The notes under the pieces were generated by a model. The model was not told where the DNA came from. It was given only the letters and a program-made list of their open reading frames with translations, and did no database searches. A stretch of DNA of 9,013 nt from positions 1 to 9,013 of the forward strand of contig JABZMB010000050.1 in the NCBI GenBank assembly GCA_015256455.1, given 5' to 3'. Position 1 is the stretch's first letter, and each line of letters starts with the position of its first letter. Of the stretch, positions 1-6,443 are shown one piece after another. The stretch is from Solobacterium sp. (GTDB lineage: Bacteria > Bacillota_I > Bacilli_A > Erysipelotrichales > Erysipelotrichaceae). Position numbers and translations under genes: made by a program.

Positions 1-4
1 ATCG

Positions 5-910
5 TTAACAACACTTCTGACATGATTTCGCATCCTTTCCAAGTCTTTTTTGTGCAACTAAACCATACTTACCAAATACCATGGATAACACTGTTACGAT
101 ACCCATACAGATGATTACCATCGGACCTGTCGCAACACCACTATATGCAGTAGATAAAAAAGTACCTATAAAGGCAGATATACCAGCCATACTACCTGCG
201 ATGAATAATACTTGTTTCAGATTTCTAGAGTGTTGATTTGCACAAATACACGGCATCGTTAAAAATGACGAAATTAGAACTGCACCAATCGATTTTAATC
301 CAACAACAATAAACATCACCATCAGCAGTAATAACACTGCATTTACAATCGGCATTGAAATACCGATTGCACTTGCAAATTGTGGATCAAAAATACTAGC
401 CACTAACTCTTTATAAAATAAAACCAATAATATTGTTGCGATGATTGCACATATCACAATCATGATAATATCTTCTTTTACGATAAATGCTGCAGAGCCA
501 AAGATATAGTTCTTTAAACCTGCTTGTGATGCACGCATGTACAAAGGGTTTCCTTGTAAATAACTCTTTAATACCATACCTAATCCAAAGAATCCAGTTA
601 AAACAATTGCTAATGCCGCATCAAAATCAATCACACTATGCTTTCGTATCAATTGGATTGTTAGATATGCAAGAATACCAAATACCGCAGCTCCTAATGT
701 CAATATGACGGAACTACGGATACTAAATAACATAAACGCAACCACAACTCCAGGATAGGACGCATGCCCTACAGCATCTGCCATCAAACTCTGTCCTTTA
801 TATACACTAAAACAACCTACAATCGCACTTGGAATCGCAAGTAAAACGGTACCTATCGCAACAACTAAGAAATCATAAGAGAACAGTATCTGTATTAGAT
901 TTTCCATCAT
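5..910 (-). CDS. Metal ABC transporter permease (ABC-3 / TroC-ZnuB-MntB family)
   Basis: Integral membrane subunit that moves Mn2+, Zn2+ or Fe2+ across the cytoplasmic membrane as part of the ABC importer encoded with the two genes upstream. The 301-residue protein is almost wholly hydrophobic, with about eight predicted membrane segments. It carries two family hallmarks: LMADAVGHASYPG at about residues 42-54 (the ABC-3 'DAxxHAxxPG' signature) and VVGLKSIGAVLISSFLTMP at about 201-220, in the region that contacts the ATPase. Length is normal for the family. The start overlaps the end of the ATPase gene by 38 bp, so translation is probably coupled. Two tandem ATG codons (910 and 907) are possible and no strong ribosome site is seen (only AGAAAG at 918-923). 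An odd point is the C-terminus, SCQKCC, three cysteines in the last five residues. Metal specificity cannot be read from this subunit. Family is certain; substrate is inferred. Confidence 0.93.
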   Translation of the reverse strand: MMENLIQILFSYDFLVVAIGTVLLAIPSAIVGCFSVYKGQSLMADAVGHASYPGVVVAFMLFSIRSSVILTLGAAVFGILAYLTIQLIRKHSVIDFDAALAIVLTGFFGLGMVLKSYLQGNPLYMRASQAGLKNYIFGSAAFIVKEDIIMIVICAIIATILLVLFYKELVASIFDPQFASAIGISMPIVNAVLLLLMVMFIVVGLKSIGAVLISSFLTMPCICANQHSRNLKQVLFIAGSMAGISAFIGTFLSTAYSGVATGPMVIICMGIVTVLSMVFGKYGLVAQKRLGKDAKSCQKCC

Positions 911-1607
911 GATACGTCTTTCTAATGTTTTCTTCTGTTAGTACATCTTCTGTTTTACCACTTGCCACAACATATTTGTTTATAAATACAACATGATCAA
1001 AATATTTTTTCAATGTATGTAAGTCATGGTGTACACAAACAATCGTCTTACCTGCCTTTTGTAATTCCTTTATTTTATCCATGATGATTTGTTCACTAGT
1101 TTGATCTACACCTGCTAGTGGTTCATCCATAATAATCAAATCCGCATCATGACATAATGCTCTTGCGATAAAAACACGTTGTTTTTGTCCTCCAGATAGT
1201 TGTGATATCTGTCGGTTTTCAAACTCTTCCATTCCCATCTCGCAAAGTGCTTGATGTGCTAATTCTTTATCCTTTTTACGTGGCCACTTTAGCCATCCTA
1301 GGCTTGCATATCGGCCCATTAGGACAACATCCTTTACACGGATAGGGAAATTCCAATTGACTGCAGAAACCTGCGGAATGTACGCTATTTCCTTTCGTAC
1401 ATCCGCAAGATCTTTGTCATGAATTTTAATTACTCCAGATATAGATTTTACAAATCCCAAAATACACTTTAGCAACGTTGACTTCCCTGCACCATTTGGG
1501 CCAACGATTGCTGTGATTGAGTTTTTCTCAATATCAACATCAACGTCCCAGAGTACTGGACTTTCTCCATACGATACCGTCAAATCTTCGACGTGAATAT
1601 AACTCAT
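873..1607 (-). CDS. Metal ABC transporter ATP-binding protein
   Basis: Cytoplasmic ATPase that powers the metal importer. At 244 residues it has all nucleotide-binding motifs in order: Walker A GPNGAGKST at 36-44, Q-loop Gln79, signature LSGGQKQR at 137-144, Walker B LIIMDE at 157-162, D-loop AGVD at 165-168 and switch His194 in VHHDL. The stretch NFPIRVKDVVLMGRY at 86-100 is typical of the Mn/Zn/Fe chelate branch (TroB, ZnuC, MntB type). The ATG at 1607 is supported by a full AAAGGAGG ribosome site at 1613-1620, spaced 5 nt, which itself overlaps the stop codon of the upstream lipoprotein gene (11 bp between genes). The 3' end overlaps the permease start. It is the middle gene of the operon and has no promoter of its own that I can see. 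Nothing is missing or broken. Confidence 0.96.
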   Translation of the reverse strand: MSYIHVEDLTVSYGESPVLWDVDVDIEKNSITAIVGPNGAGKSTLLKCILGFVKSISGVIKIHDKDLADVRKEIAYIPQVSAVNWNFPIRVKDVVLMGRYASLGWLKWPRKKDKELAHQALCEMGMEEFENRQISQLSGGQKQRVFIARALCHDADLIIMDEPLAGVDQTSEQIIMDKIKELQKAGKTIVCVHHDLHTLKKYFDHVVFINKYVVASGKTEDVLTEENIRKTYHDGKSNTDTVLL

Positions 1608-1618
1608 AAATACCTCCT

Positions 1619-2554
1619 TTATTTGAGGTTTGATACGATTAAATCAATATTATGTCGATACATATCAATATATGTATCACCTGCTTGTCCCTTAGGTGCT
1701 AGAGAGTCACTAAATAGTTCCTTTCCTTCACCAGCAACAACTGTCACATCAAACCCCTTCGCTTTACATGATTCCTTCAACTTTTCCATACGTGCAGGGT
1801 CTGTTGTTGTTTCCGCAAAGATAGCCTTTATCTGATGTTCAACAATATACGCTGCTGTTTCAGCCATATCACTATTTGATAATTCCGCATCTGTACTTAC
1901 ACCTTGTGGTGCTTTTACCGTAATATCATAGCGACGTGAGAAATAGTTAAACGCATCATGCGGTGTAATCAAGATTCTTCTATCTGCTGGAATCATATTG
2001 AGCTGTTCACGGTTATATGCATCTAGCTCATCTAACTTCTTTAGATATGCTTGCAAGTTTTCTTCAATTTCATCTTTTAAATCAGGTAGTTTCTCTTGTA
2101 GAGCTTTTGCGGCTTCTTTTGTTGCTTGCTTGTATAAATCAATATCAAACCAGAAGTGTGGATCAATCACTGTTTCACCATCTTCTTCCATACGACCTAT
2201 CTTTGATTCATCAAAGTTCTGGGATACAGATACTGCATTGATCGCTTCTAATAATTCAATCATCTTACCTTCGAAGTGTAGACCATGATATAACACTAAA
2301 TCCGCATTCTGTAATTTGGTATTATCTTCTGGTTTTGCCTCATAAGTATGAGGATCTTCACCAGCAGGGATAATGAGCTGTGTATCTACCTTATCACCTG
2401 CTAAAACATTTACCATATCCTCTAAAAATGAGGTTGTTACAACCACATTTAACTTCTTTGATTTTTCAGTTGGACCAGAAGTCATATTTCCAGCATTTCC
2501 TGCGCACGCAGTCATCATAGCAACAGCTATAATCATAAATAGTTTTCTAAACAT
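1619..2554 (-). CDS. Metal-binding lipoprotein of ABC importer (TroA/ZnuA-like, cluster A-I)
   Basis: Extracytoplasmic receptor that captures a divalent metal and delivers it to the permease. Residues 1-17 form a lipoprotein signal peptide with lipobox MTAC; Cys17 would be lipidated and anchor the protein to the outer face of the membrane. Metal ligands can be placed by comparison with TroA: His69 (in EDPHTYE), His133 (in DPHFWFD), His199 (in TPHDAFNYF) and Asp283 (in LFSDSL). Mn-specific PsaA-type proteins have Glu where His199 lies, so this set looks like TroA/ZnuA (Zn and/or Mn) rather than PsaA. The His/Asp-rich loop common in ZnuA is absent. Length, 311 residues, is standard. The ATG at 2554 has GGAGG at 2559-2563, spaced 4 nt. 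It is the first gene of the operon and lies directly behind a promoter with two dyads. Family is firm; the metal is inferred. Confidence 0.95.
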   Translation of the reverse strand: MFRKLFMIIAVAMMTACAGNAGNMTSGPTEKSKKLNVVVTTSFLEDMVNVLAGDKVDTQLIIPAGEDPHTYEAKPEDNTKLQNADLVLYHGLHFEGKMIELLEAINAVSVSQNFDESKIGRMEEDGETVIDPHFWFDIDLYKQATKEAAKALQEKLPDLKDEIEENLQAYLKKLDELDAYNREQLNMIPADRRILITPHDAFNYFSRRYDITVKAPQGVSTDAELSNSDMAETAAYIVEHQIKAIFAETTTDPARMEKLKESCKAKGFDVTVVAGEGKELFSDSLAPKGQAGDTYIDMYRHNIDLIVSNLK

Positions 2555-2566
2555 AATTCCTCCATA

Positions 2567-2584
2567 AGTTAGTTTATACTAACT
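2567..2584. promoter_or_regulatory. Proximal operator-like dyad (AGTTAGT-N4-ACTAACT)
   Basis: Perfect inverted repeat with 7-bp arms around a TTAT spacer, located between the predicted transcription start and the ribosome site of the metal lipoprotein gene. An extra half-site-like TAACT follows on the plus strand. It shares the GTTAGT/ACTAAC core and the 4-bp spacer with the dyad at 2615-2630. By position it would act as a roadblock or repressor site. A metal sensor of the DtxR/MntR or AdcR type is a reasonable guess; the protein is not encoded in the window. Confidence 0.7.
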
Positions 2585-2596
2585 AACTATATCAAA

Positions 2597-2625
2597 AGAA
2601 TATACTGTTTATTGGTTAGTGTCAA
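2597..2625 (-). promoter_or_regulatory. Promoter of the metal-uptake operon
   Basis: On the minus strand a perfect -35 TTGACA (2620-2625) is followed by a 17-bp spacer and -10 TATTCT (2597-2602). Transcription would start near 2590, about 36 nt before the lipoprotein ATG. The -35 box lies inside the upstream dyad (2615-2630), and the second dyad lies just past the expected start, so this is a naturally repressible layout. Spacing and match make it the clearest promoter in the window. Confidence 0.8.
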
Positions 2626-2630
2626 CTAAC
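2615..2630. promoter_or_regulatory. Distal operator-like dyad (GTTAGT-N4-ACTAAC) over the -35 box
   Basis: Perfect 6-bp-arm inverted repeat with spacer GTCA. It contains the whole -35 hexamer of the metal operon promoter, so a bound protein would exclude RNA polymerase. Its centre is 47 bp from that of the proximal dyad. The identical arms and spacer length in two places make chance unlikely. Confidence 0.7.
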
Positions 2631-2657
2631 TTGTTCATTATAATTTGGAAATTAAGA

Positions 2658-2685
2658 AAAGATGGATGTTCATTCACCCATCTTT
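2658..2685 (-). terminator. Rho-independent terminator of tex
   Basis: An 11-bp stem (one G-U pair) with arms AAAGATGGGTG and CATCCATCTTT, read on the minus strand, closes a 6-nt loop (AATGAA). It lies 6 bp after the tex stop codon and is followed by TCTTAATTT, a moderate U-rich tail. It sits about 30 bp upstream of the metal operon -35 box and so insulates that operon from tex transcription. Confidence 0.75.
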
Positions 2686-2691
2686 CATTGC

Positions 2692-4965
2692 TTATTTACC
2701 AAATCTTTCCTTAAGACGTGCTAACGCATCATCCATGGATACTTCTTTCTTCACTGGCTTATTGTTCTTAGGTCTTTGGTTATTATGCTTGCCTGCTGCT
2801 TTGCGATGACGATATGCCGCATCACGTTGTTCTAACTGATCAAGTGGCAGTAAGGATAGCTGTACACGATTTCTAGCTTCATCGATTTGATATACCCAAA
2901 CCTTAACAATATCGTTGACTGCCACACACTCAGATGGATGAGAGATTCTCTTCATTGACATGTGAGATAAGTGAACTAAGCCATCTTCATGTAGACCGAT
3001 ATCTACGAAAGCACCAAAGTCTACAACGTTTCGAACTGTACCAGATAATTGGTCACCTACATGTAAGTCAGAGATGTTTAGTACATCACTCTTAAGTAAT
3101 GCACCATCAAACTGTTCACGATAGTCACGTAGTGGTTGACGAATCGCTTCCTCAATATCCATTAATGTATATTCATCAATACCTAGCTCTGCTGTCTTTT
3201 CCTTAGGGAAAGAAATATCTGCTTCACCAAGCTTTGTAATACCACATGCCTGCATGAGTTTACGAGCAGCTTCATAACTTTCTGGGTGGATAGAAGTCTG
3301 ATCTAATGGTTCATCACCATCTGTGATGCGCAAGAAACCTGCACACTGTGTAAATGCCTTTGGACCTAACTTCTTAACCTTCAGCAATTGCTTACGATTC
3401 GTAAAGCGTCCATTTTCGTTACGGTAGTTTACGATTTCTTGTGCTGTACCACTATTTAAACCAGAGATATGTGTTAGTAACTCTAAGGAAGCTGTATTTA
3501 AATCTGCACCTGTACGGTTTACAGACTTCATAACAACTTCATCTAGTCTTTCTGTTAATGCCTTCTGTGGAAGGTCATGTTGATATTGACCTACACCGAT
3601 TGATTGTGGATCAATCTTAATTAACTCTGCAAGTGGGTCAAGTAAACGTCTTCCAATCGATACTGCAGAACGTTCTTCAACTTCAATATCTGGGAATTCC
3701 TTACGTGCGGCCTCTTGTGCTGACCATACAGAAGCACCCGCCTCAGATACGATTGCGTAGGAAACATCTAACTTATGCTCATGGATCAGTTCTGCCACTA
3801 ATTTCTCACTTTCACGAGATGCAGTACCATTACCGATTGCGATAATCTGCACATGATACTTTTGAATGAGTGCTAGTAACTTTTTCTTAGAAGTTTCAAT
3901 ATCTTCACCCTTCTTTGAGAATGGGAAAATCTTACTTACTGTTAACATCTTACCAGTTTCATCAATAACTGCTAACTTACAACCATTGAAGAAACCAGGG
4001 TCAAAGCCTAAGACGATTCTACCCTTTAATGGCGCCTGTAAGAGTAACTTCTCTAAGTTCATTGAGAAGATTTCAATAGACTTATTCTGCGCTCTTTCAC
4101 TTAATTCAGAGCGAATTTCGCGTTCGATAGATGGGAATAATAAACGATCACAACCATCTACAACTGCTTCATATAAAACATCTTCAACAATTGTGTTTTG
4201 ACCCTTGAGTAGTGTCTTTAATGCATTCTTCTTTAATTGTTCATCATCAAAGACAAAGGAAACTGTAATAACCTTCTCCTTTTCTGCACGGTCAATTGCC
4301 ATGATACGGTGGTCAGCGATTTGAGAAATCTTTTCACTGCGGTCGTAGTACATCTCATAGACTTTATTTTCATCCACAGCATCCTTCTTTAACTTTGTCT
4401 GAAGAACACCTGCCTGCATGATTATATCCTTAAATGCCCAACGCTGCTTTGCATTATCACTGACAACTTCAGCGATAATATCCTTCGCACCTTGAATCGC
4501 ATCCTCTACAGTAGGCACTGTCTCTGATAAGTATTTTTCTGCCTCTGCTTCTAAGGAACCTTCTGTAGGTAAAGCAAGCATCCAGTCCGCAAGTGGTTGT
4601 AAACCATTCTTGATGGCTGTTGTAGCACGAGTCTTCTTCTTTTGAGCATATGGACGGTAGATATCTTCTACCTGAGATAACTTCGTACATTCGATAACAG
4701 ATTGTTTAATTTCCTCTGTTAACTTACCCTGTTCTTCGATTAATTTTAGAACATTCTCTTTTCTCTCAGCTAATTTTTGTTGATATTCGTATTGTTTCTG
4801 GATATAGAAAATCTGTTCTTCATCTAAACCCTTTGTGGCTTCCTTACGGTAGCGGGCAATAAATGGAACTGTATTTCCTTCCGCTAATAAAGATAGTGTA
4901 TTTTCGACCTGACTGAGTTGAACCTTCAACTCTGACGCAATCGCCTGAATGATATTTTCGTTCAT
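2692..4965 (-). CDS. tex: Tex: S1 RNA-binding domain transcription accessory protein
   Basis: Cytoplasmic nucleic-acid-binding protein of the Tex/Spt6-like family, linked to transcription and, in other bacteria, to stress tolerance, toxin expression and RNA turnover. The 757-residue product shows the family order: helical Tex N-domain from residue 1 with the conserved VPFIARYRKEATKGLDEEQI segment at about 34-53; YqgF/RNase H-like domain beginning at the GFDPGFFNGCK motif (Asp322); helix-hairpin-helix region around 485-550 (ISGLNSGTAQEIVNYR); S1 domain at about 637-707 (GTVRNVVDFGAFVDIG, GLVHLSHMS); then a Lys/Arg/Asn-rich tail that makes it slightly long for the family. The usual DPGFRTGCK reads DPGFFNGCK here. 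The ATG at 4965 has AAGGGAG at 4973-4979, spaced 7 nt. It is transcribed alone, divergent from the SPFH operon, and ends at a hairpin terminator. Identification is secure. Confidence 0.97.
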   Translation of the reverse strand: MNENIIQAIASELKVQLSQVENTLSLLAEGNTVPFIARYRKEATKGLDEEQIFYIQKQYEYQQKLAERKENVLKLIEEQGKLTEEIKQSVIECTKLSQVEDIYRPYAQKKKTRATTAIKNGLQPLADWMLALPTEGSLEAEAEKYLSETVPTVEDAIQGAKDIIAEVVSDNAKQRWAFKDIIMQAGVLQTKLKKDAVDENKVYEMYYDRSEKISQIADHRIMAIDRAEKEKVITVSFVFDDEQLKKNALKTLLKGQNTIVEDVLYEAVVDGCDRLLFPSIEREIRSELSERAQNKSIEIFSMNLEKLLLQAPLKGRIVLGFDPGFFNGCKLAVIDETGKMLTVSKIFPFSKKGEDIETSKKKLLALIQKYHVQIIAIGNGTASRESEKLVAELIHEHKLDVSYAIVSEAGASVWSAQEAARKEFPDIEVEERSAVSIGRRLLDPLAELIKIDPQSIGVGQYQHDLPQKALTERLDEVVMKSVNRTGADLNTASLELLTHISGLNSGTAQEIVNYRNENGRFTNRKQLLKVKKLGPKAFTQCAGFLRITDGDEPLDQTSIHPESYEAARKLMQACGITKLGEADISFPKEKTAELGIDEYTLMDIEEAIRQPLRDYREQFDGALLKSDVLNISDLHVGDQLSGTVRNVVDFGAFVDIGLHEDGLVHLSHMSMKRISHPSECVAVNDIVKVWVYQIDEARNRVQLSLLPLDQLEQRDAAYRHRKAAGKHNNQRPKNNKPVKKEVSMDDALARLKERFGK

Positions 4966-4989
4966 GATGTGACTCCCTTCATCCTTACT

Positions 4990-5018
4990 ATTTTATCACT
5001 GATTCACTTTATTTTAAA
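4990..5018 (-). promoter_or_regulatory. Candidate tex promoter
   Basis: On the minus strand TTTAAA (5013-5018), a 17-bp spacer and TAAAAT (4990-4995) give an acceptable sigma-A-like pair, with a start near 4983 just upstream of the tex ribosome site. The surrounding 150 bp is very AT-rich and offers other weak -10-like hexamers (for example TATAAC on the same strand near 5070), so this is a tentative choice. Confidence 0.35.
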
Positions 5019-5088
5019 ACTCTAGTAGATAATCCCATATCGTTCTAATACTTTTTAGATAAAAGTTATAAAATGTCTTGATAATATA

Positions 5089-5117
5089 TTGACTTGTGGT
5101 CAAACTACGAGTACGAT
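5089..5117 (+). promoter_or_regulatory. Promoter of the SPFH operon
   Basis: TTGACT (5089-5094), 17-bp spacer and TACGAT (5112-5117) predict a start near 5124. The -35 box is part of a small dyad TTGAC-N5-GTCAA (5089-5103). A sigma-W style promoter (TGAAAC/CGTA), which drives some SPFH genes in Bacillus, was not seen. Confidence 0.55.
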
Positions 5118-5123
5118 TATGTT

Positions 5124-5144
5124 ATGGATAAAACGATTATCCGT
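5124..5144 (+). other. 5' leader hairpin of the SPFH transcript
   Basis: GGATAA-AACGA-TTATCC forms a 6-bp stem, extended by a T-G and an A-T pair at its base, with a 5-nt loop. It would sit at the very 5' end of the predicted mRNA, 7 nt ahead of the AAGGAGG ribosome site (5152-5158). A 5'-terminal stem like this can stabilise an mRNA; this role is inferred from position only. Confidence 0.4.
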
Positions 5145-5168
5145 CACCCATAAGGAGGGGATATTAAA

Positions 5169-6092
5169 ATGGAACTCATTATTATTCCGGCTATTTTCTT
5201 TATTTTAGCAATCGCATTTGCAGTATCATGTGCAAACATTGTTCCTCAGGAAAACGCATATGTTATCGAACGTTTCGGTAGATATCGTACAACTTGGGAT
5301 GCAGGTCTTCACTTCAAAGTCCCATTTGTAGATCATGTTCGTCGTAGAGTTCTTCTAAAGGAACAGGTAGCTGACTTCGCACCACAGCCTGTTATTACAA
5401 AGGATAACGTAACAATGCAGATTGACTCCGTTGTGTACTTCAAGGTTATGAACCCACATGATTATGCATACGGTGTAGAAAATCCAATCATGGCGATGGA
5501 AAATCTAACTGCTACTACATTACGTAATATCATTGGTGATATGGAGTTAGACCAAACATTAACATCTCGTGAAGCAATCAACTCTCAAATGTTACAGACA
5601 ATCGACTTAGCAACAGACCCATGGGGAATCAAGGTTACTCGTGTTGAGTTAAAGAACATTCAACCACCAACAGCGATTCGTGAATCCATGGAAAAGCAGA
5701 TGAAGGCTGAACGTGAAAAGCGTGCTGCAATCTTAACTGCTGAAGGTCAAAAACAAGCAATGATTCTTGAAGCAGAAGGTAGGAAAGAATCATCTGTGTT
5801 AAATGCTGAAGCTGAAAAGCAAGCTACAATCTTAGCTGCTGAAGCTGCTTGTGAAAAAGAAATTAAAGAAGCTGAAGGTCGTGCTGAAGCAATCCGCGCT
5901 ATCCAAGAAGCTACTGCTGATGGTATCCGTGCTATCAAAGAAGCAGGTGCTGATGAAACAGTCATTCGATTAAAGAGCTTAGAAGCTTTCGCTGCTGCTG
6001 CAGATGGTAAAGCAACTAAGATTATCATCCCTTCAGAAATTCAAAGTCTTGCTGGTCTTGCAAAAGGAATTACAGAAAGTATTAAAGAGTAA
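5169..6092 (+). CDS. SPFH/Band-7 domain membrane protein (paraslipin/QmcA/stomatin-like)
   Basis: Membrane scaffold protein of the stomatin-prohibitin-flotillin-HflK/C superfamily, expected to form large oligomers on the cytoplasmic membrane and to organise or protect membrane proteins. The 307 residues comprise one N-terminal hydrophobic segment (about 4-22); an SPFH domain from about 24 to 175, with the slipin hallmarks NIVPQENAYVIERFGRY (23-39), GLHFKVPFVD (46-55), a segment at 120-137 (NIIGDMELDQTLTSREAI) and WGIKVTRVELKNI (152-164); then a long Ala/Glu coiled coil from about 177 to 264 built of 11-residue units; and a C-terminal hydrophobic-polar tail. The ATG at 5169 has AAGGAGG at 5152-5158, spaced 10 nt. 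It is the first gene of a two-gene unit. Bacterial slipins are usually paired with NfeD, but no NfeD-like gene lies next to it here. Family assignment is secure; the client protein is unknown. Confidence 0.93.
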   Translation: MELIIIPAIFFILAIAFAVSCANIVPQENAYVIERFGRYRTTWDAGLHFKVPFVDHVRRRVLLKEQVADFAPQPVITKDNVTMQIDSVVYFKVMNPHDYAYGVENPIMAMENLTATTLRNIIGDMELDQTLTSREAINSQMLQTIDLATDPWGIKVTRVELKNIQPPTAIRESMEKQMKAEREKRAAILTAEGQKQAMILEAEGRKESSVLNAEAEKQATILAAEAACEKEIKEAEGRAEAIRAIQEATADGIRAIKEAGADETVIRLKSLEAFAAAADGKATKIIIPSEIQSLAGLAKGITESIKE

Positions 6093-6097
6093 CTATT

Positions 6098-6406
6098 ATG
6101 TCAGATAGTTTTTTCCCTTTAATTCTTCTGACGGTTGTCACATCTGCTCTCTTAATTGGGCTTTCCAATAAGTTACAACAGGTAAATAACCAACAGAGAA
6201 AAACTTTCAACAATGACTATATTCCACCAAAGTCACCACTAGATATACCAGTACGTACAGTACCACGCCATATCCCAAGTATCATGGAGCCAAATCACAC
6301 GGATGATATCAATGGTAAAAACGTTATTCATCGTGAGGCACCAGAAAAAGGATATGTTGTTTTGAATGGTGTAAAGCGTAGAATTCACGAGTGCAAAGAT
6401 TTATAA
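6098..6406 (+). CDS. Small single-pass membrane protein, unknown family, co-transcribed with SPFH gene
   Basis: I do not recognise this 102-residue protein. It has an uncleaved-looking N-terminal membrane segment at about 5-22 (FFPLILLTVVTSALLIGL), a polar Gln/Asn-rich stretch (24-40), a Pro-rich linker with PPKSPLDIPVRTVPRHIP (43-60), and a short basic C-terminal part with GYVVLNGVKRRIHE (85-98). It starts only 5 bp after the SPFH stop codon, behind a modest AAAGAG site (6083-6088) lying within the end of that gene, and shares its terminator. The tight spacing suggests the two are made together and perhaps interact. It has no NfeD-type OB-fold features that I can see and is too short to be a full NfeD. 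Reality as a gene is supported by spacing, terminator placement and a typical membrane-protein layout. Confidence 0.75.
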   Translation: MSDSFFPLILLTVVTSALLIGLSNKLQQVNNQQRKTFNNDYIPPKSPLDIPVRTVPRHIPSIMEPNHTDDINGKNVIHREAPEKGYVVLNGVKRRIHECKDL

Positions 6407-6411
6407 AATAT

Positions 6412-6441
6412 GAAAGCTAGTATGCATGCATACTAGCTTTC
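6412..6441. terminator. Perfect 30-bp palindrome, likely bidirectional terminator
   Basis: The two 15-bp halves (GAAAGCTAGTATGCA and its exact reverse complement) meet without a spacer; a hairpin would need a small central loop. It begins 5 bp after the stop of the small membrane protein gene and ends 2 bp before the stop codon of the convergent HAD gene. On the plus strand it is followed by TTTTATT, giving a plausible intrinsic terminator; on the minus strand the tail (ATATTTTAT) is weaker but could also serve. Confidence 0.8.
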
Positions 6442-6443
6442 TT

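Noticed and set aside
1593..1835. 80-codon plus-strand frame opposite the lipoprotein and ATPase genes
   Set aside because: Antisense shadow of two well-supported genes, with an unstructured translated sequence.
3866..4201. 111-codon open frame on the plus strand opposite tex
   Set aside because: Antisense to the conserved YqgF region of tex, with no recognisable protein features or ribosome site.
4469..4690. 73-codon minus-strand frame within tex
   Set aside because: Overlaps the tex coding sequence in another frame; tex is intact through this region, so no frameshift or nested gene need be invoked.
4966..5168. Possible riboswitch or small RNA in the 203-bp tex-SPFH divergent gap
   Set aside because: The gap is AT-rich and holds promoters, one short hairpin and ribosome sites, but no aptamer-like conserved core or terminator/antiterminator pair that I can recognise.
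5747..6028. 93-codon open frame on the minus strand, rich in Ala and Ser
   Set aside because: It is the mirror of the repetitive Ala/Glu-coding coiled coil of the SPFH gene; such repeats leave the opposite strand open. No ribosome site or family resemblance.
6098..6406. Idea that the small protein behind the SPFH gene is a short NfeD
   Set aside because: It has a single N-terminal membrane segment and a Pro-rich linker, and no beta-barrel OB-fold sequence pattern; kept as unknown.
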